Below are positions 13,217-16,208 of a DNA stretch of 16,208 nt, piece after piece. The first letter of the stretch is position 1, and the number at the start of each line of letters is the position of its first letter. The stretch spans positions 1-16,208 of the forward strand of contig SMXV01000112.1 of NCBI GenBank assembly GCA_004356175.1, in the 5' to 3' direction. The position numbers and the translations under genes were made by a program. The DNA comes from Acidobacteriota bacterium. GTDB taxonomy: Bacteria > Actinomycetota > Acidimicrobiia > Spongiisociales > UBA5794. Below the pieces are notes generated by a model. That model did not search any database, was not told the origin of the DNA, and was given only the letters and a program-made list of their open reading frames with translations.

Positions 13217-14508
13217 CGCGTCGGGCGGAGTCCGGCCTCATCGTTGCAGCCGCGCTCGTCGCAGCGATGGGCGTGGCTATCGTCGAGTTCACCAAAGGCA
13301 ACTGGCTTGACGCACAGGTCGCATTGACATTTCTTGTGTTCGCTGGCTCTTTCGGCGGTGTCCAACTCGGGGTAATCCGCTGGACGTCGGGTGCCTCAAG
13401 CCTGCTACTGCCGATTGCCTCGTTTCTTACAGCCATTGGTTTCGTAGAGATCTACCGAATCAATCCCGACGCTGCTGCGGTTCAGCGATGGTCAATCATG
13501 GTCGCTTGTCTCGTCGGGCTGCTCGTCCTCTGGGTGCTGCGCGATACAGGAGTTGCGGTGTTGAGAAGGTACCGATATGTCCTGCTTTTTGTCGGCGTCG
13601 GATTCCTGCTGCTGCCGCTACTTCCTGAGACCTGGGCCATTCACGGAGCGACCGTCAATGGGTCACGGCTCTGGGTACGGGTCACAGTTCCGGGCACAGC
13701 CCGCGTTCTGAGCTTCCAGCCCGGCGAAATCGCAAAGGTGTTAATCACTGTCTTTCTCGCGTCCTACCTCGCTGAACGTGCAGAAGCCATGTCGGTCGTC
13801 GTGCGCAAGATTGGACCGTTTAAGATTCCGGAGCCACGACATCTCGGTCCTGTTTTCATCGCTGCAGGCGCAGCCTTTGTGATACTCATCTATCAGAAGG
13901 ACCTCGGCGCCTCCCTGCTGCTCTTCGGCATTTTCGTTGCAATGTTGTACATCGCAACTGGTCGAACCTTCTATGTGATTGCGGGCGTTGTTCTCGCCAG
14001 CGCAGGCGCGTTCGCGGCGTACCAGACGTTCGACCATGTGCAGCGCCGGGTGCAGGCATGGCTCGACCCGTTCGGCCACTTCTCAGATGCCGGATACCAA
14101 ACGGTGCAAGGACTGTTCGCCATGGGATCTGGTGCCTTGACCGGCTCGGGCATCGGACTCGGCAGACCGCATCTCATACCTGCCGCTACAACGGATTTCA
14201 TCTTTGCTGCGATTGCTGAGGAGATGGGTCTCGCGGGCGCCCTCGCCGTTCTCGCCGGGTTCTCGCTTCTTGTCGCTGTCGGCTTCGGAGTCGCCATTCG
14301 GTCCCGCGATCGCTTTCGTAAGTATCTCGCCGGGGGTCTCACGATTGTGATCGCGCTCCAAGCTCTCATCATTCTCGGGGGCGTGCTACGCCTCCTTCCG
14401 ATCACGGGGCTGACGCTGCCTTTCCTTTCGTACGGTGGCTCATCGTTGATTGCCAACCTCACCATTGTGGCTCTTCTACTTCGCATCTCTCACGAGGAGC
14501 GGCTGTGA
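13213..14508 (+). CDS. rodA: SEDS-family peptidoglycan polymerase (RodA/FtsW)
   Basis: A 431-residue polytopic membrane protein with about ten hydrophobic helices. SEDS proteins polymerise lipid II into glycan strands together with a class B PBP. Family signatures: FQPGEIAKVLITVFLASYLA, then YQKDLGASLLLFGIF, GSGIGLGRPHLIPAATTDFI (the Asp in TTDF is the conserved functional residue), AAIAEEMGLAGAL, and LTLPFLSYGGSSLIANLTIV near the C-terminus. By operon position it corresponds to mycobacterial RodA (elongation) rather than FtsW (division), which usually sits with the mur genes. Sequence alone does not separate the two firmly. It overlaps both neighbours by four bases, which favours coupled synthesis with its PBP partner. 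Confidence 0.95.
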   Translation: MTRRAESGLIVAAALVAAMGVAIVEFTKGNWLDAQVALTFLVFAGSFGGVQLGVIRWTSGASSLLLPIASFLTAIGFVEIYRINPDAAAVQRWSIMVACLVGLLVLWVLRDTGVAVLRRYRYVLLFVGVGFLLLPLLPETWAIHGATVNGSRLWVRVTVPGTARVLSFQPGEIAKVLITVFLASYLAERAEAMSVVVRKIGPFKIPEPRHLGPVFIAAGAAFVILIYQKDLGASLLLFGIFVAMLYIATGRTFYVIAGVVLASAGAFAAYQTFDHVQRRVQAWLDPFGHFSDAGYQTVQGLFAMGSGALTGSGIGLGRPHLIPAATTDFIFAAIAEEMGLAGALAVLAGFSLLVAVGFGVAIRSRDRFRKYLAGGLTIVIALQALIILGGVLRLLPITGLTLPFLSYGGSSLIANLTIVALLLRISHEERL

Positions 14509-15974
14509 ATATCTCTCTTCGTCGCGCGGCGTACGCCATCTTCGCGGGCTTCATTGTGCTGGCAGTGCTGACGACCTACATCCAAGCGGTCCAAGGTCCA
14601 AGCCTGCGGGACGACCCGAGAAACGCGCGCTTTGTAGCTTGGCGCACCGGACGACAGCGCGGACCGATTACTTCATCCGATGGCACAATCCTCGCCCGCT
14701 CAACGCCGTCGAACACTGATCCAACGCTCTACGAACGCGAATATCCCGAGGGAGACATGTACGCACATACCGTCGGTTTCACATCAGTGCTGTATGGGTC
14801 GAGGGGTATCGAGAAGACTCGGTCAGAGAACCTCGTATCCAATAGGGATGCAACGATATCCGGCGTGCTGAACGGCCTGCTCGGTGGCGACACTAATCCC
14901 CGAGGCGTACGCCTGACGCTCATTCACGCATTACAGCAGGTTGCGGCCGAGGCGCTTGGGAACCAGAAAGGCAGCATCGTTGCCATTGATCCAAAGACAG
15001 GTGCAATTCTTGCCATGGTCACCTATCCGCGGTTCGATCCGAATGACCTCGTAGGGCCGGATGCCGGCACTGTGGGAGCGGAACTCGAATCAGATCGAGA
15101 CGAGCCGCTCCGAAATCGGGCCATCGACCAAACCTACTCGCCAGGCTCCACCTTCAAGGTCATTACCACCGCTTCAGGCCTTGACGCAGGGCTCGTAAGC
15201 GCGTCGACGGACTTCGACGATCCTGTCGCGCTCGATTTGCCCGGTAGCAGCGCGACGATACGGAACTACAACGAGAAGGCGTGTAGCAGCGGCAGCAAGG
15301 TCACGCTCGGGTTCGCATTTGTCAAGTCATGCAATACAGTCTTCGCCCAACTAGGAATGGACCTGGGCGGTGATAGATTGGGGGTCACGGCGAGGGCATT
15401 TGCTTTCAATAATCCCGTGCCCTTCGAGTTCGACGTTCTTGAGTCGTTCTTTCCACCACGCGGAACGATTGAGAGTGACCCAGCGGCAACCGCGCAGAAC
15501 GCCATCGGGGAACGCGACGTCAGAGCAACGCCTCTGCTTATGGCCATCGCAGCCGCTGCAATCGCCAACAACGGAACTGCAATGACACCCTATCTCGTGG
15601 ATGCGATATTTACCTCCGACGGAGTCATCGAGTCACGAACCGAGCCAACTCAGTGGCGACGAACCACCAGTCCAGCATCCGCGGCGGTACTCGCCGACCT
15701 GATGGAACAGGTCGTAATTTCCGGCACAGGTAAGAAGGCCGCCGTACCTGGTGTCAGAATCGCGGGAAAGACGGGGACGGCCGAAGCGGGCGGAGGCGCG
15801 CCAAACGCGTGGTTCATTGGTTTCGGCCCCGTCGGAGCTGGCCCAGACACTGCGCAAATCGCTATTGCAGTCATTGTCGAGGCTGGCGGCGACTTCGGGG
15901 AGTCCGCTACGGGAGGTTCCGTCGCAGCTCCAATAGCTGCGCTTGTCCTAGCCGCCTTCTTCGAAGGCCTCTAG
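14505..15974 (+). CDS. pbpA: Class B penicillin-binding protein (PbpA-type transpeptidase)
   Basis: A 489-residue transpeptidase that cross-links peptidoglycan outside the membrane. A signal anchor lies at about residues 8-28 (AYAIFAGFIVLAVLTTYIQA). A PBP dimerisation region follows (RGPITSSDGTILARS, then YGSRGIEKTRSENL). The catalytic domain holds the three active-site motifs in order: S215-T-F-K218 (catalytic S215), S275-C-N277 and K422-T-G-T425. The length matches mycobacterial PbpA. The start is GTG at 14505, overlapping the rodA stop as GTGA and preceded by GAGGAG. It is the natural partner of the SEDS polymerase just upstream. In mycobacteria the next genes would be pknA and pknB; no such ORF begins before the window ends. 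Confidence 0.96.
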   Translation: MNISLRRAAYAIFAGFIVLAVLTTYIQAVQGPSLRDDPRNARFVAWRTGRQRGPITSSDGTILARSTPSNTDPTLYEREYPEGDMYAHTVGFTSVLYGSRGIEKTRSENLVSNRDATISGVLNGLLGGDTNPRGVRLTLIHALQQVAAEALGNQKGSIVAIDPKTGAILAMVTYPRFDPNDLVGPDAGTVGAELESDRDEPLRNRAIDQTYSPGSTFKVITTASGLDAGLVSASTDFDDPVALDLPGSSATIRNYNEKACSSGSKVTLGFAFVKSCNTVFAQLGMDLGGDRLGVTARAFAFNNPVPFEFDVLESFFPPRGTIESDPAATAQNAIGERDVRATPLLMAIAAAAIANNGTAMTPYLVDAIFTSDGVIESRTEPTQWRRTTSPASAAVLADLMEQVVISGTGKKAAVPGVRIAGKTGTAEAGGGAPNAWFIGFGPVGAGPDTAQIAIAVIVEAGGDFGESATGGSVAAPIAALVLAAFFEGL

Positions 15975-16035
15975 GAGCACGGGTCAGTATCTACTGCACA
16001 CTCCTTGCCATACACACCCATACTGACCCACGCTC
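15975..16035 (+). terminator. Long hairpin directly after pbpA
   Basis: GAGCACGGGTCAGTAT (15975-15990) pairs with ATACTGACCCACGCTC (16020-16035): a 16-bp stem with two mismatches and a 29-base loop. It begins at the base after the pbpA stop codon. There is no U-run. CTCCTTGC occurs in the loop and again at the 3' foot, which could allow alternative pairing. It could be a terminator or an mRNA 3'-end stabiliser. Confidence 0.55.
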
Positions 16036-16041
16036 CTTGCG

Positions 16042-16070
16042 GCAGATGCAGCGGATGCTGACGCATCTGC
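16042..16070. other. Second hairpin after pbpA
   Basis: GCAGATGC (16042-16049) pairs with GCATCTGC (16063-16070): a perfect 8-bp stem with a 13-base loop, seven bases after the first hairpin. Tandem hairpins without U-runs are a common form of termination in GC-rich genomes. Confidence 0.5.
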
Positions 16071-16125
16071 GGAAGTACGTATGACGTAACCACACCCCCC
16101 AGTCCCACGAGACCTCCGATCTACC

Positions 16126-16196
16126 ATCCTCCGTCCTGCTGTGGTCCCGTCCTTCAATCCTCCGGTCGTCCGATCCTCCCATCCTCCCATCCTCCG
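16126..16196. repeat. ATCCTCCN short repeats in a pyrimidine-rich tract, right copy
   Basis: ATCCTCC occurs at 16126, 16157, 16173, 16181 and 16189; the last three are in perfect 8-base tandem (ATCCTCCC, ATCCTCCC, ATCCTCCG). From about 16085 to the end the plus strand is strongly pyrimidine-biased. The minus strand reads GGAGGAT repeatedly. No coding frame looks real here. Confidence 0.65.
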
Positions 16197-16208
16197 ATAT
16201 TCCTTCCC

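Noticed and set aside
15984..16190. Minus-strand 68-codon ORF at the window end
   Set aside because: Gly/Arg/Thr-rich translation of the short ATCCTCCN repeats; it has no start context and no domain character.

Overview
The window looks like a chromosomal segment of an actinobacterium of moderately high GC. The strongest evidence is the compact cell-wall cassette fhaA-fhaB-pstP-rodA-pbpA at 11420-15974, an actinobacterial signature, together with TANNNT -10 boxes placed six or seven bases before start codons (leaderless-style starts). The short FhaA, the PstP without a membrane anchor and the large-type SRP RNA differ from the mycobacterial and streptomycete versions. They suggest a deep branch such as Acidimicrobiia, but that placement is inference.

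Layout. 1-1012: the tail of a probable membrane protein, a MarR-type repressor on the minus strand and a divergent small ORF, with dyad candidates for operators between them. 1262-5629: a tRNA-rich stretch with an odd tRNA-Arg(ACG), tRNA-Ser(GCU), tRNA-Ser(UGA) and tRNA-Ser(CGA). Between these lie a DUF885 metallopeptidase, an EamA transporter, a DUF1330 protein with an apparent frameshift, and a PLDc_N/SHOCT small membrane protein. 5751-7738: class II fructose-bisphosphate aldolase, tRNA adenosine deaminase TadA, tRNA-Ser(GGA) and a large-type SRP RNA. 7827-11255 on the minus strand: tRNA-Leu(CAG), a membrane-anchored protein of unknown function, a DUF4446 protein, SerRS and a MenG/UbiE methyltransferase, nearly all overlapping or touching. 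11420-15974 on the plus strand: the FHA, phosphatase, SEDS and PBP operon, followed by a structured and then strongly pyrimidine-rich gap to the window end.

How the genes work together. All four serine tRNA isoacceptors needed to read UCN and AGY, their synthetase, TadA and TadA's expected tRNA-Arg(ACG) substrate lie within about 8.5 kb, next to the SRP RNA: a serine/translation neighbourhood. The operon at the right end encodes peptidoglycan polymerase (SEDS) and transpeptidase (class B PBP) plus the phospho-threonine readers and the phosphatase that normally work with PknA/PknB; no kinase gene is visible before the window ends. A 48-bp near-perfect palindrome occurs twice, each time just downstream of a tRNA-Ser gene. 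An 8-base ATCCTCCN repeat lies on both flanks of the cell-wall operon. No CRISPR array, transposase, phage gene or defence system was seen.
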